NCBI GenBank assembly: GCA_026874595.1
Contig: CM049306.1
Span: 82,858,142-82,922,141, forward strand
Reading direction: 5' to 3'
Source of the DNA: Sipunculus nudus
Lineage: Eukaryota > Annelida > Sipuncula > Golfingiida > Sipunculidae
DNA: 64,000 nucleotides
The position numbers and the translations under genes were made by a program. Under the pieces are notes generated by a model. That model saw nothing but the letters and a program-made list of their open reading frames with translations, did no database searches and was not told the origin of the DNA. This document shows positions 11,312 through 23,640 of this stretch, piece after piece (position 1 is the stretch's first letter; each line of letters begins with the position of its first letter).

Positions 11312-13792
11312 AGGTTACGAAAATGTTGGAAAAATGAGAACGGGGAATTTACAAAATAAATACCTTACCTATCTGATAAATGTTTATGTGAGTAGAAAAC
11401 ATACTTGTAAAATATACGGGGTTGTTCGTTATTTAATGATATATGCCAATGACCTTTGCAGGATCATTTCAATCATGACGTGAGTTTTCATGTAATAATA
11501 AAGTTAAATGAATATAAATACTTCTGTATATCAGGTTTTCTACCTCGGAAGTTATAACAACCCAGAAGTAATAATCAATAATTTTCGTGAGGATGACTCA
11601 AGCTGCTGTTGAGATTTGTATGATCCGGGTCCTGGCGTGGATAGATTCAGAAACTTGCGGGACAAAGTCCAATCCTTTGAATGGTTATTGCCGCCGGTAA
11701 GATTAGGAAATTATGAATATCCTGTCTTTATTACAAAAAGCAGTGAAAGAGTTACAATTATAATGTTTGTCCGCGTGGTTTACTTGTCGTAACAGAGACC
11801 TGGAAAGTCTGCCAGAGTCCTGATAAAGTCCTGTGTTCAAGTTTTCAATCAACTTAAACGACATCTCCAGACGGCCGGGGAAGTTAATGATGGATTAGTC
11901 AGACAATTTACATCTGGTATAAAAAAAGGCATTTAAAACTATGCTTTGTGTTTCTGCTGAAGCTGATTGTTTATCTACTGGCTGCACTTAATATCCGGCC
12001 CCTATTTTCTACATCTTCCCACCATCGATCAAATATAAGCATTTCCGCCTTTGGTCTCCTAAATCAATCGTCATATGTCGGACGTTTAATTTTTCCACGA
12101 CTTTTTACATATGAGATGTTCTACATTTTCCTAATGTTCTGTTTTTGTATTCTGCTTTGGGCATGTGCGTAATTATCAGGGTTAAAGGTTCCAGGTGCTT
12201 TTCAGTGATTAAGGCTGCCAGACACAATAAACACCTGGGTAATATCTAGTCCAGATTTGCTGTTCCCTGGAATTCTACAAAATGGCCGCCATTACCATTC
12301 TTTACTACAAGTATGGCACTTGTTTTCTATAGAGCATTTCAGAGAAATTTTATCGTATGACATAAGGAAAAAAAGTGTGTGTTACTCAGGCGAATTATAA
12401 TAGCAATATTGCTTGCATTAAAAATAAATGTTTTGAAACGGAATAAAAACTAGTGTTTTCCAACTAAGCTCTGTAATTTATTCACTAAACGTTATTCCGT
12501 GAAAAACATTTTTTTTTTATTCCGCCAACAACTCACCGCATAGAATCACACTCCATGTTTCTTACGGATAACGGGGACATCACAACACACTGTGTCGTAG
12601 TTAAAAAAATGTAGTGAAGTAGTAGATTTAGTCTATTAAAGTCTGTTTGATTAAGATAATTTCAAGATAAATTTCATGCACGTGCATGCCTTGCTTGAAG
12701 ACTGGATGGAATAAGTAATATTTGGTAAACATGAACATGTACATTATAAACCTAAGGCTCGGTAAGCCTCAACATTTTAATCAGGCCTTCTTGAATGTTA
12801 CAAATTTAGATTTTGATGTTTGACAGTTCAGAGTGGTCCCGGCTCCCAGAATGCCTAACATGAAGAGATATGTTTGAGAAGAAACGACCTAAGGCGGAAG
12901 GTGGCCAACAACTTTTTTTTTCAAATATACTGACGTAGTTTCAGTGTAATCTTACATCAATGTAACCTAAATAAGTGGTACAAAAACTTTAAAATCTGTA
13001 TCACATGAACTTATTTATAAGAATTTGTTTGTTTAAATCTGGCATCATACATGCCTAATTCTGGCTTTTTTCTCAGTTTCATCATTTAAGAATTTTACGT
13101 CACAGTGAATTTTCAATAATCATGTGCCAAGGACAAATCTAGCTGCTCGGATAACGTTTGTGTGCGAGTGTTGGAGGCGTATCAGGTCATGATAGCATTT
13201 CGCAACGGAGATCCCAAAATGCTAAAGAATCAACAGACCAAAATCTAATGAAAGCCGGATGAGAGAAAGCCTCCTGCAGTGTCCCTGTTACTGAACAGGC
13301 AGCAATCTGAGCCGCAAATAGGACCTGACGGCTTAATACGAAACTGTTCCCTCATTCAACAATGCCTGATCAACGCTTTCTTGGACTTTTATGTGCCAGT
13401 GGCACAGTGTCCCCTGACGCACACACTGATCAATAGACTTGTCACACTGGTTTATCTGTATGAAACACAGATTAGATACACTGATGGCCAACATCAGCCA
13501 TGTAAAGGAGCTAAACCACCAGGGGGCTCGAATCCACGTGCTTGTCTTGTATCTCGGCTCTCTCAGTGCAATGTAACCCTAGTTGTGAAATCACATTATA
13601 TTTGTTTCACCTTAATTTCTATGGAGATAATTTGTTCTCGAAAAGTTAACCTTATTTTACATGGACTGTACAAGAAGTCCAATAGCTAAAACCAGACACT
13701 GATAGCGGCGTTCAGTGGCGTCTGACAACCACCGACCTTGGTTCTCTACCAGATTTTAACCCCCCCCCCCCCCGCCTTTTTTAAGAAGGAGG
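11312..13792. other. Non-coding stretch
   Basis: No supported gene. A 136-codon frame near 13279-13689 has no family character. A pure C run lies at 13760-13773. Confidence 0.5.
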
Positions 13793-14018
13793 GATGGTCA
13801 ATGTAATCATTCCCCTGCTTTTCAGAGAATAATATTTATATATTGGAAATGAAATATATTAGTAATTAACGACTTTAGTTCCAGTTTGAGTTTACTATAA
13901 AAAAACCTGAAAACATGATACCTAAAAATTGATATATGTGTCACACAAAAAATTAAAGGTATATATATATATATATAAAAGGTATCCGAACTTTGATAAC
14001 TCCCCCTCGCGAGCACGA
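13793..14018. repeat. Dispersed repeat family 2, copy A
   Basis: It begins GGTCAATGTAATCATTCC and shares with 41022-41290 the motifs CCTGCT, AGAGAATA, ATATTTATAT and, at the far end, AACTTTGAT and an AGCGAGAC/GCGAGCAC-like stretch followed by ACCCC. An (AT)n tract sits near the end of both copies. No terminal inverted repeat was recognised. A C-rich run directly follows this copy. Confidence 0.65.
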
Positions 14019-14048
14019 ACCCCCCCCCCTCCACCCCCCCCCCCCCCT
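14019..14048. repeat. C-rich homopolymer tract
   Basis: About 30 bp of C with only a few T or A interruptions, abutting the dispersed repeat. Confidence 0.9.
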
Positions 14049-14090
14049 TGAAGATAAATTTACGCTACTGGCCTCTACAATCTGCTCTCG

Positions 14091-14164
14091 TAGGCACGCA
14101 CGGGATCGAACCGCGGTCATCAGCGAAGAAAACCAAGCATGTTACCGCTCGACTATCAAGAACC
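14091..14164 (-). mobile_element. tRNA-like SINE head or tRNA pseudogene
   Basis: On the minus strand, A-box-like TAGTCGAGCGGTAAC (14141-14155) and an intact B box GGTTCGATCCC (14102-14112) are spaced as in a tRNA with a Ser/Leu-type A box. The 5' stem (GGTTCTTG) and 3' side (GTGCGTGCC) do not form a full acceptor stem, and nothing shows a discriminator or terminator at the right place. A tRNA-derived SINE head is the best reading. Confidence 0.55.
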
Positions 14165-14764
14165 ACTAATATTTTTAACCTTCACATTTCAATCGTATTT
14201 ATGAAAGAATATTACATTTGCATTTGTATTGATATGAGTGATATTCAAGAATACGTTCGCAAAAGTAGTTTTTAAAAAATGTGCTCAGTTTTCTAGCCCC
14301 CTTCCGCCGGAATTCGTTTTTTTTTTACTCAAAACGAACCTCTTTCGATAAGACATTGTGGGACGGCCGGGACAACTTGTCTCACCTGTCTAATTTTAAA
14401 TTCAGAATTTGTTACATATCAGGAAGGAAACACCTTCTGTTTACATTTCACATGCTCATATATGTTAACAAAATATTACTTATTCCGTGAAAACCTTACC
14501 ACAAATCACCTATTGTTAATGTAATTTGTCTTGAAACAATACACCCATGCTTATGTAATTTGCCTTGAAACAATACTTGTCCAACATATTTGAAGGGAGA
14601 ACGTTACCCTGAACACATTTATACCTACGCCGCTGGTGAATGTGGAAGCCCCATGATTGTGGATGACAGATTTTGACGCCCATAAACTCTAACCAACAGA
14701 GTCGCCCTTTTTTGTGTAGTACACTCATTGCGCGTATTCAACGTATTATGGCCACTTGTATAGG
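14165..14764. other. Non-coding stretch
   Basis: No gene or repeat recognised. TTGAAACAATAC occurs twice about 40 bp apart near 14530 and 14568, a small local duplication. Confidence 0.5.
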
Positions 14765-15189
14765 TGTAATTCTAGATGGACTACATTCCGAATGGACCAC
14801 ATTCTGAATAATATAACTGAATACGTAATAAGGAGTTAACTTTGGGGTAGTTCGGGATTACTAATGTATTTAGGGTTAGGGTTAGGTTTGAGTTAGGGTT
14901 AGGGTTTATGGTTAGGTTTTAAGGTTTTGGGATAAGTTAGGGTTAGCTAAGGTTTGGGGGTTAGGTTAGGTTATTTGGTTTTAGGTTAGGGTTAGGTTTT
15001 GGTTTTAGGTTTTTAGGGTTAGGTTTTAGTGTTAGGTTATGTATCACGTTATCACTGTATCAGTTACACCTACTTAAACTCCTTATTACGTATTAAGTTA
15101 TATTGTCGTCCATTAAGAATGTCGTCCATTTGAAATGTCGTCCTTTCGGAATGTCGTCCATCGCGAAGTCGTCCAGCTGGAATGCAACC
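14765..15189. mobile_element. Foldback element with TTAGGG-like core
   Basis: ACGTAATAAGGAGTT (about 14823-14837) is matched in inverted orientation by ACTCCTTATTACGTA (15078-15092). Outside this, both arms carry repeats of a GGACGACATTC-like motif: the right arm has at least five GTCGTCC copies at 15105-15175, and the left arm has two diverged copies (GGACTACATTC, GGACCACATTC). Between the arms is a degenerate array of TTAGGG. No transposase is present. This reads as a foldback-type non-autonomous DNA element rather than a chromosome end, because unrelated sequence continues on both sides. Confidence 0.75.
14868..15040 (+). repeat. Degenerate telomere-like (TTAGGG)n array
   Basis: TTAGGGTTAGGG occurs near 14870 and 14893, with variants TTAGGTTT, TTAGGTTA, TTTTGG and GTTAGGTT for about 170 bp. 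All are in one orientation (G-rich strand = plus). TTAGGG is the telomere repeat reported for molluscs and many other animals. Divergence is too high for a recent telomere addition. Confidence 0.85.
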
Positions 15190-15843
15190 CTTGTATCAGC
15201 GTTGGAGACTCGATCCTGTATGAACAGAAATATCAGGTTTACATGCGACACATAACGTCAGGTGTACATGTAACGCTACGTCTGCGTTATGTTTGCAATA
15301 TGGAATCGCATAAGTAACGCCGATGCAGCATGATATATCCACGGTTTAACGCAGTGTATCCATTTTAAGAAACTCAGACGTAAAAGTTAGAACATGTTCG
15401 TAAATGTCTTGGCGTAGCGCAGACAAATCGTAAAAATGAAAGTGGGGTTGTACTCAGCGTAATATCGCGTACACATAAAGCCTTGGTCTCACCACGTTCT
15501 GTCTACGGTTCACCACTTTCTTGAAGGTCGTGGGAAGACTTGGTAGGATGTGTGTGGCCTTTACTGTAGGACACCGTAGGGGGACGTGAATGGACCTTCC
15601 GACGTGGTTGGTCCTGCGGGATTCACGTTATCTTGGAAATGTTCAAAACGAACGGGACAGAACATGGTCCCTGACACATAAATGTTCAAAACTGGTGACC
15701 ATATGACGACCCAAGGAGAAACTGTCTCGCTCCTACGAACACTCAAAATATGTAGCTGCGCTCTGCGGCGATCTGGCACTTTTTTTAGCCAGACCGCATT
15801 TCAGTGTGATGGGGATTTTAGGTTTCACTTGAACAAATATGAA

Positions 15844-15893
<50 letters not shown>

Positions 15894-16343
15894 CAGGAGA
15901 AATGTGTCTCTGACACTGTCTTGCACGCTCAGATCGGCTGCTTCTTGACCCTCTTGGTGTTTACGGCCGAATAATGTACACTGTAGCAGATTAGCTGTTG
16001 ATTCTACAAAATGCACAGTATGAACAGAAAAAAATAGAACGTGGCGTTAGGACCGAACAGACGCAGTTAAATCGTAAAATGCGCGTGTTGCGACCTGATT
16101 GGTCGTAGTAACAGCGTTGTAAAAACTCACTGGTCGTTGTGCACGCGTGATCATGCGCGTATTAAGAACGGTGTTAGAACGTTTCAAGCGCAGTGAGAAC
16201 CTGGTAGGAACGTAGTGAGGACGCAGTCAGAACCTAAAATTGTTTTTCTTTTCCATTCTGATCACATCCCCGGTGCGTTCATCGTAATTTTAAGGACGCA
16301 ATGCGGTCTTCATGGTCTTCGCCATAGTGTGCTTGGGGCCTTA
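15190..16343. other. CpG-rich non-coding stretch with (AT)n
   Basis: Most of this stretch has far more CpG and ACGT/TACG words than its surroundings, and includes short degenerate repeats such as GAACGTAGTGAGGACGCAGT near 16209. Frames here are broken or short. An (AT)n tract lies at 15846-15891. The flanking MITE at 16344 sits in the same island. Confidence 0.5.
15846..15891. repeat. (AT)n microsatellite
   Basis: 46 bp of uninterrupted AT dinucleotides. Confidence 0.97.
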
Positions 16344-16693
16344 AGCCCCTTTCACTCATTCACGGATAGCAACACGGATCATTCCGGACCATGGTTGGAA
16401 GATACCAGTGTCAATACAGAGCTCCCGGTGGCTACACGGAGACTTTTGGATGTATGCGGTGGCAACACGGAGGTGCACGGTGCCAACAAGGAGTTATACA
16501 GACCATTTTTAATCCGTGTACTCCCTGACGAAAAATTGCGCAGGTTTAATTGCTGGGTGCACCAAGGATAACCCCAGATGCCGACACGGTGATGCCGGAG
16601 TTAACACGGATGATGCCGGAGTTAACACTGATAATCCCGGAACGATGATCCGGGGTGATCCTTGATGATATTCGTGAAAGTGTGAAAGGGGCT
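16344..16693. mobile_element. 350-bp MITE with TTA target duplication
   Basis: The left end AGCCCCTTTCAC is matched in inverted orientation by GTGTGAAAGGGGCT at the right end, and the inverted homology continues through CTCATTCACGGAT versus ATATTCGTGAAAGTG. TTA flanks both ends directly (16341-16343 and 16694-16696). A 3-bp TTA or TAA duplication with short inverted ends is typical of PIF/Harbinger-type MITEs. The inside holds tandem copies of a GATGCCGGAGTTAACAC motif (16587-16640) and several ACACGGA motifs. A frame of about 118 codons that runs into it is an artefact of the repeats. Confidence 0.75.
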
Positions 16694-16696
16694 TTA

Positions 16697-18137
16697 GACT
16701 TTACGCCCTCTCCTCGTTTCTAGTGATCTCACCTGTAAACCCGTCCTTAATCAGTCTTTGGCTTCGTAGATTTTTATTTAACGTCACGTTTCTGTTGCAG
16801 TAATGCGTCCCTAACATATTAAGTGCTCAGATATTGTGCGAAACTTTTGACAGGGATTACCAAAATGTTTGATCTCAGGGAAATGTCTGTTCTCCTTTGA
16901 TTCGTGTTCATTGGTCTTTTGAAAATCATGTATTGTGCTGTGCATGAGAAAAATGGTCGGGAGATTTCGTGGTAAACGAGCGAACCGCAAGGTGACACGA
17001 TTTCAAAGTGTTCATGCGACAATTGATCACAAAAGACCCATGCTGAGAACCATTTGTGAGTCCACCACGGCAAATTGGTCCTTTAACATGGCGGACCGCC
17101 CTACTTGACAGGATTACTCAAAAACACGTCTGAAACAAAGGCAGCAGATGATGAATAAAAAGCGCCTTTCAGATTAACTACATGAAAAAATCTTAACTTC
17201 GTGAATAAAATCCCAACCCAGCTTTTGTTTTTTATTATCTTTCTACCAAAAGAATAATTTACCTTTGCAGACGTGTACGTGGTTTATCCAGATTGGTTGA
17301 TGAAACCTATTAGTGAAACTAGAGGAACGCATGAGGAAAGTGAGAAAATCTCATATCAGGAGCATGTTGTAAGAATTTTTTTTCCTATATTGACGTTAAT
17401 GGGTGGTACTCTGACAATTGAAAAGGTCTGACCCCTTCCTGGTCTCAGAGTGGCGTTGAAAATAGAGCGTAATTGAAGTACCATTAAGGCTAAATGAAGA
17501 CCATTCTTCTTCAGTTCCTGAGACGAACCAGATGCCAGAAAATATGGTAATTCTTTGCTTTTAACACGGCTTCCTCACTGATCGATTGTATTAGACAAAT
17601 CACTTGCAGCTAAATGATAGATGAATGACAACTCTATGGTGTGTTTTACAAAGAAAGGAACCTCGAAATTGCAGTGTGGGAGAGGCAGTTGCTTCAACAG
17701 ACAGCTTTCCGCCCCCAGGCTTTAAATCCAAAAACTTTTCCACACAATACTGGCGCGTTTCTTTAGCTCTGTTTTAATATCTTAAAACCTCTGAGTTATC
17801 TATATCTTTTTTCCTACACCTTATCCGTTTTATCCAGTTGGACGGGTCTCTTGTGCGGTCGTAAGAAGAAGTTTGGACAGGACACCTGAATATAGTGTCT
17901 ATAACATACTTTGCTGTAAAGTTTGGCTGCGGACCAATTCAGTTCTTTCATAATTTTCAATTGTTTATGAACTATGAACTTGGATATGACCTTATGTCAA
18001 CATGACCTTCTATGGATATGATTTCTCTGCAATGACTGCAGTCATTTCTATTTTTTAGAGGTTTACAAGTATATACCAATATTTGCCATATTTCGGGATA
18101 TTTTTGTACTAATAATAACCCTGTCTACAGAGCAAAT

Positions 18138-18142
<5 letters not shown>
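16697..18142. other. Non-coding stretch
   Basis: No supported gene or repeat. A frame on the minus strand around 16819-17073 has no domain character. Confidence 0.5.

Positions 18143-18173
<31 letters not shown>
18143..18173. repeat. (TA)n microsatellite
   Basis: 31 bp of TA dinucleotides. Confidence 0.97.
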
Positions 18174-18175
<2 letters not shown>

Positions 18176-19628
18176 TAAATAATAACATCAAACAATGAAA
18201 ACTAATCTAAATTCATAACACCAGGGAGGTTTAAAGAAAACCAGCAGAAAACTTTATGTGCATACGTTTACGTTTGCCATCATAGTGTCAATACTTGATT
18301 TATATTCCCTGAATAATATAAGATTCAAGAACTCAAACTATCACATAATTAAGTCTCTACATAAGATTGTTTTTCGTACTGTATAGGTATCGCCTAACTG
18401 AATTATGTTACTGTGCATTTCTATTGTATCTGTTTGGTGTAGTGTTTTGTTTGTGTGTTGTGTATACACAGTTTCATATGATTTTCATCTGTTATGGTAT
18501 GTTATGTTTCATGTCATGTATTGAAAATAAAAAAGCAGAAGAAGACTTCAAATATATATTTTCTAATTTTAGGCACCGGAATTAAACCTGAATTAGTGAG
18601 AATAAATCACCGGTGGCTGCAGCGGCTCTCTTGTTATTTTGTGATATTTCATATTCTGTATGAATAATTATCTAACCATAATAGTTCTGATGTTTTTAGC
18701 TCCTCTAAACTAGGAATACTGGCATGTCCTTTGGAACATGAAAGTAGGTCAATATTAAATAAAGTCCGTCTAGGCGGGGATCAAATATTAATTGATTTAA
18801 AGTATGTATGTCGCGTAAGTAATCTATATCATATATGTAATTATATGTGTAGTTTTCATAAAAAAAATATTATACGTCTACTTTTTGTGTGTCACCTAAG
18901 CAAAAACAAAATTGATTTGCCTGGTCCATACTAATGGTCACCTCCTATCAAAATTAACTCAAATATGTAATTATTTTACATTAAAATCTGACATTTAATG
19001 GTATTCTCTCCACAGGGTTTTGATGCATTAATCAGATTAAATTAGATCCAATTTTAGCCGGGGGATAGTTTAAATCCTTTTTATTATGTAAAATTGATCA
19101 AATTTGCGTGATGGAGGTAAAAAATTTTAACTGTAATTCTGATTAAAGTGTTAAAATAGTCTGGTATTGAGCAGCGGATCGCATTGTCTGGCAGTAATGG
19201 CACTTGGTAGCGGTTTACACTATGGTGAATGGAAGAAGAATTTGGTCCATTTTCTTAGTTAGAAATATATAGGTATCTCCTATGCTAAGTACCAAATGCA
19301 TATTCTTAGATATATTATAATATTTAAAAACATGGGAAGCCAAACCGTCATGTAAATGTGTCCGTTATTGTTGCTATTCTCTTAAAATTTGGGAGAAATA
19401 TAAAACACATATCTTTAAAGACTTGGCAAGTAAATGGTTGTCCGTGATATATATAATATCTATTTTTGATATAAAGGAAAAAGGTGATTAAAATCCGTGT
19501 AAAATGGCTTGCCAGCTTTATCGTTTGTCGTTTGAAATTTGATGACTTTGGTTGCAGCGGTGAACCATCTCAAATTGCATGAAAAGAAGCAACCTTCACA
19601 TCGTATGACGTCAGAATGATCCTCTAGA
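18174..19628. other. AT-rich non-coding stretch
   Basis: Very AT-rich, short frames only, nothing recognised. Confidence 0.55.
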
Positions 19629-19648
19629 ATATATATATATATATATAA

Positions 19649-19687
<39 letters not shown>
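19629..19687. repeat. Compound (AT)n(AC)n(AT)n microsatellite
   Basis: AT run, then about five AC units near 19648-19658, then AT again. Confidence 0.97.
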
Positions 19688-19691
<4 letters not shown>

Positions 19692-22600
19692 AACACTAAA
19701 AGAGTATCGTTGTACTGTTCCTGTTATGTAATACCAAAACCGTATATCTTATAAAAGACACCCGATAGCCCATTTACTGGCTCATGTTACTATGACCACT
19801 GAACTTAATAGTGGCTTAGGACAGTAAAGAGTTTTCGTCATATAGTGTCTTTTTTACCCGCAGGTTATATAAATTTATAATAATTGTAATGAAAATTTCT
19901 CTTGTAAACCGAGATACTTTCATTTCGAAGACCATTTCAGGTAAGATCTTGTATGTGATTTTGTACATAATACGTATAATCACTCATGATGGCGATACAT
20001 ATATTTTTTTGGTATCCTTGTGGCTTCTTTATTTTACAATGATACAGTTTGTGGAAGATATTATTCCACTACCATAAACTTCATAACATAATTATCTCAT
20101 ATTCTTGGCCCACAATGGCTTCGAAGCCTATTCGATAGGCATCACCAGGTCCAGAATATTTTTACTTACATTTATTAGTGACCTTTAATGACAGAACAAA
20201 TGAAACCAGGTCAAAGGTTATTGTTTCCAAACGTTGCGCTCGGAGGTACGAACTGATTGATTTCCTTTGGCTTTTACTGCATGGAAGTATCTATAAAACA
20301 CAAGGTCTATTTCACGCTTAGGCAAGTGGAACCTTTATTATGGCATTAGGGATACCATGGTTTTGTTGTGTATTAAAGAGGTTGTGATCCTTGCTGTTAT
20401 TTTGAAATATAGTATTACTTTTGCAGATACACAATTTGCAGAGTGTTTATAAACCGCAAATTCTTTGATGATTAATTATCAATACAAATTAAAAAGGATT
20501 AAAAGTTGAAAAAAAAACACTTTTTTATGAAGATATCGTGCTACTTCACTGCATCACTGGATAACGAACCCAATTTATCTCTCTACAAACACAGACTCTG
20601 CAATCCGAAAATTCTGATCATCCTGTCTTGGTCCGTGAGGTACGTGCCGAGCAGTTCATCATAGACCTTCTTCATCAAACGTGATAACACAGGGCGGCCA
20701 GACATCCACTTAGCCTGATGTTTTCTACCATCATTTGCTTATTCAACATGATTTTTAAAAATTCGTATACTTTTGACAATTTATGTAGCCTGTTATTTTC
20801 TTATAAATAAAACTGCACACCCAGTGAGTGCTATCATATTCTTGTTTTAGTTGGCATGAATCAGCTTCATTCTTCATCAAGGAAACCCTCCGTGCCAGTT
20901 CACATGACTATAATAGCCTGTTCATTACTGCAGGTAAGCTGATATAGCTGTTAACGCACACAAGTATTATAGAAAGGGGGGGTTGACTAAAACCATGTAC
21001 AGGTCAGTAAATGTGTCGGGAGGGCTGGTAGACTTTTTAAGTATATACTCCAGGAGGCTGAAGTCAAGGGTTGTTTCAAGGGGCCCAGTCACCCACCTGA
21101 CCTTCATAAACAAAAGGTAATTCCTCGGAGTTTTTATAAAAGTAGGCCAGAAAACGTGGATATCACTGCACACAGGCTGCTTGTTTTGTTTAAAACAACC
21201 TGTTTATAGTATGTGGGGTAAGCCAAAATAATCGAAACAAAATCAACAAGGGCATCTGGAAGCAAGTCAGATAAGCCATAGCTTTGCAATTGGCGTTTTG
21301 CAACAATTGACATTTCTAACTTTGCATATATGCCACTTACCACCACAGGTAAGATGTTTTTTTCCCGTTTGTCAACACTGCTGTGTTTACAAACATGTTG
21401 TTCATCAAAACGTTCATACATCCTTCACGAAGGCATTATAAGAACTTTTAACTACCAAAATTACCCTTATATCATTAATTCTTTTTCAAAAGGTAGGTGA
21501 ATGGTAACCTTTAAGCTTTTATTTTTCTTGTATCCTTTGCAGGTTTGTTTAGGTAAAAAAAGAGGGCGTTTCCTCTAAATCCGCCCCTGATGCACACCGA
21601 CTTACCATGGAAAGTACCTTTGATCAAAAGTGCTGGTTGTTTTCATAATTCCTTTATATAACAAAGCATGTTTGTATATTTTTTGCCACCATGAAATAAT
21701 CTTTGATCTGACATTTAAAAATGGACGTGTGTGAGAGTAAGGGTCGATACTGAGGATAATATAAGAGGCAACGCAAACATGTAAGGCAAACATTTCACCC
21801 TAAATCATACTGCCACGCCTGTATTGTAAACATCCGATTAAGTTAATTTGATATCATGTTTGAATATAACTGGCTTAATCATTATATATCTAATGTAACT
21901 AACGTAATTAAGTAGAACAGTCTGTGTTTGATCCAACTATCAAATCCTTGTCCATCAGTCTGTACCGCATCTGATCGAAGGAACTGTCAACTACAGTAAG
22001 AGGTTACATTTTAATTACAGTATTTCTGAAACTGTGTTTAATAACTCTCTATTGAAATCTGTTCTCACACACGAATAAGTGCCATTGGGAAAAGCAGTTC
22101 TAAGTACATTAATATTCTTGTGGGGTGATTCAATAACTATACTCTATTCCAAATTTATAATACAATGTCATCTGCAGGCGTCATATTTAAAAACAGAATT
22201 CTTCCATACCGCACATTGAAACAGATCATGGGGTAAGTTTGTACAACTTTTCAAGATACCTGGTGAAGGACACAATGATTCGCTGACACAAATTAATCTG
22301 AGCTGTTATCTGAGGAACTGGAGTAATTGAATAACTGGGTTTACAATGTTTGCAATTTTATTCTCGTTATCGGAATGTTCCTATGAAAGAATCCATGAAC
22401 AAGGTCTGTTTTGTGATAGGAACAAGAAACTAAACATTGTTATGTTTCAAATTTTATGCCACAACCATCCGAACCATAGAGCATGCCTCCTATCATTGAT
22501 CATTACTAGTTGTACAATCCATGTAAAATAAATAAAATTTATAGAATTTCTGTTCAACTGGGATCCTGTTTCCACCATATAATAGCCCCGTAAAATGGTT

Positions 22601-23249
22601 TATTTTATAACATATTGTGTTTTTTTTATCACATATGTTACTGAAAATTAATTTAGAATATATGTGTTTACAATATTTGCAAACCTGTCCCTCAGCTATA
22701 TAAAAAAAGTGTTCCACACATTTCATGGAAATATAGCATGGGGATTTATGAACTGCTAGATGAACAGTGACATGATAAGCTAGTATTAACCATTAACATC
22801 ACTAAATATCGCCCGTCATTCTTCGTTTAAATTAAGCAACACGGTGAAAATCCGTAAAACAAAGCATGCAAAAGTTTAATTCAATCATAAATAATTCAAT
22901 GAAGAGATTTCTCCATACTTAATTATTAAAGTTTCAATTATAAAAATAAACAAATTACTAATTTCTTCAAGAATAAAGAGTACTGTTTTCTTTGTAGTAC
23001 TGTACCACTTGAGGTGTTTATTTTTCAGAATAAAAAGACGAATGGTTCGGACGAACACAGTTCCACTTATATCCATTTATTTATCAGTAAAGTCAACTCA
23101 GGAACTGCAGCATATCTTGCTTTGTTTCAGCTTAAAAGGTCATAAGATTTATTTCCGATTGATGTTTGTTAGCGTAGGCCACTGCCACACAATCCAATGG
23201 TCAGGAAAAACGGAGTTTCGCAGACCCTGGGTCTCTGTCGTAAAGCCTA
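19688..23249. other. Non-coding stretch
   Basis: A long AT-rich stretch with no supported gene. It includes a scrap reading AAATCCGCCCCTGATG near 21578, of a kind common in decayed invertebrate repeats. Confidence 0.5.
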
Positions 23250-23640
23250 ATACATAGTCTCATTTATCACGTCCTTTTACCGTGTCTCACGGTTCAGCTA
23301 CGCAAGTCAGAACATGGTAGTCTCGAGAATGAACGTGATGAAGACCGCGCTCTTGTGACTTTCGCGGCACGTTCTACCCGTGGGCGGCATTTCACGCGTT
23401 CGTCTACGGTAATGCTACGGCATTGCATGGGGTATAACCACGTTCACCTACGATAAAACGTGGCTTGCCGTAGAAGATCAAAGATAGCCCCTGTCCTTTC
23501 CAGTACTCGCTACGAAAATGCTACTGTCTACGGTAGCGTAACAATGACCACGTTCAGATGCGTATTACTACAGAATCCTAACACAATTTGCCACGATCTG
23601 TTGTAGCAAAAGGATTAGCCGTTGTCCAGCTGTCATAGTT
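23250..23640. other. CpG-rich patch
   Basis: Dense in ACG/CGT words (CTACGGTAATGCTACGG, CACGTTC, TACGAAAATGC, GTCTACGGTAGCG), with loosely repeated short motifs in both orientations. Its composition resembles 15400-16240 but no long alignment is visible by eye. No coding frame persists. Confidence 0.45.

Noticed and set aside
11244-11483. YANDL in a short frame, considered as a reverse transcriptase YADD box
   Set aside because: The motif is wrong (YAND) and no other reverse transcriptase motif is in frame; the frame begins in a tRNA-like SINE head.
13484-13545. Possible tRNA-like unit with GGCTCGAATCC
   Set aside because: The B box has one mismatch and the candidate A box (TGGCCAACATC) is poor; no stems pair.
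14868-15040. True chromosome end
   Set aside because: The TTAGGG-like array is degenerate, short and flanked on both sides by inverted arms and ordinary sequence.
16215-16571. 118-codon plus-strand frame
   Set aside because: It crosses the left boundary of a TTA-flanked MITE and covers its short internal repeats.
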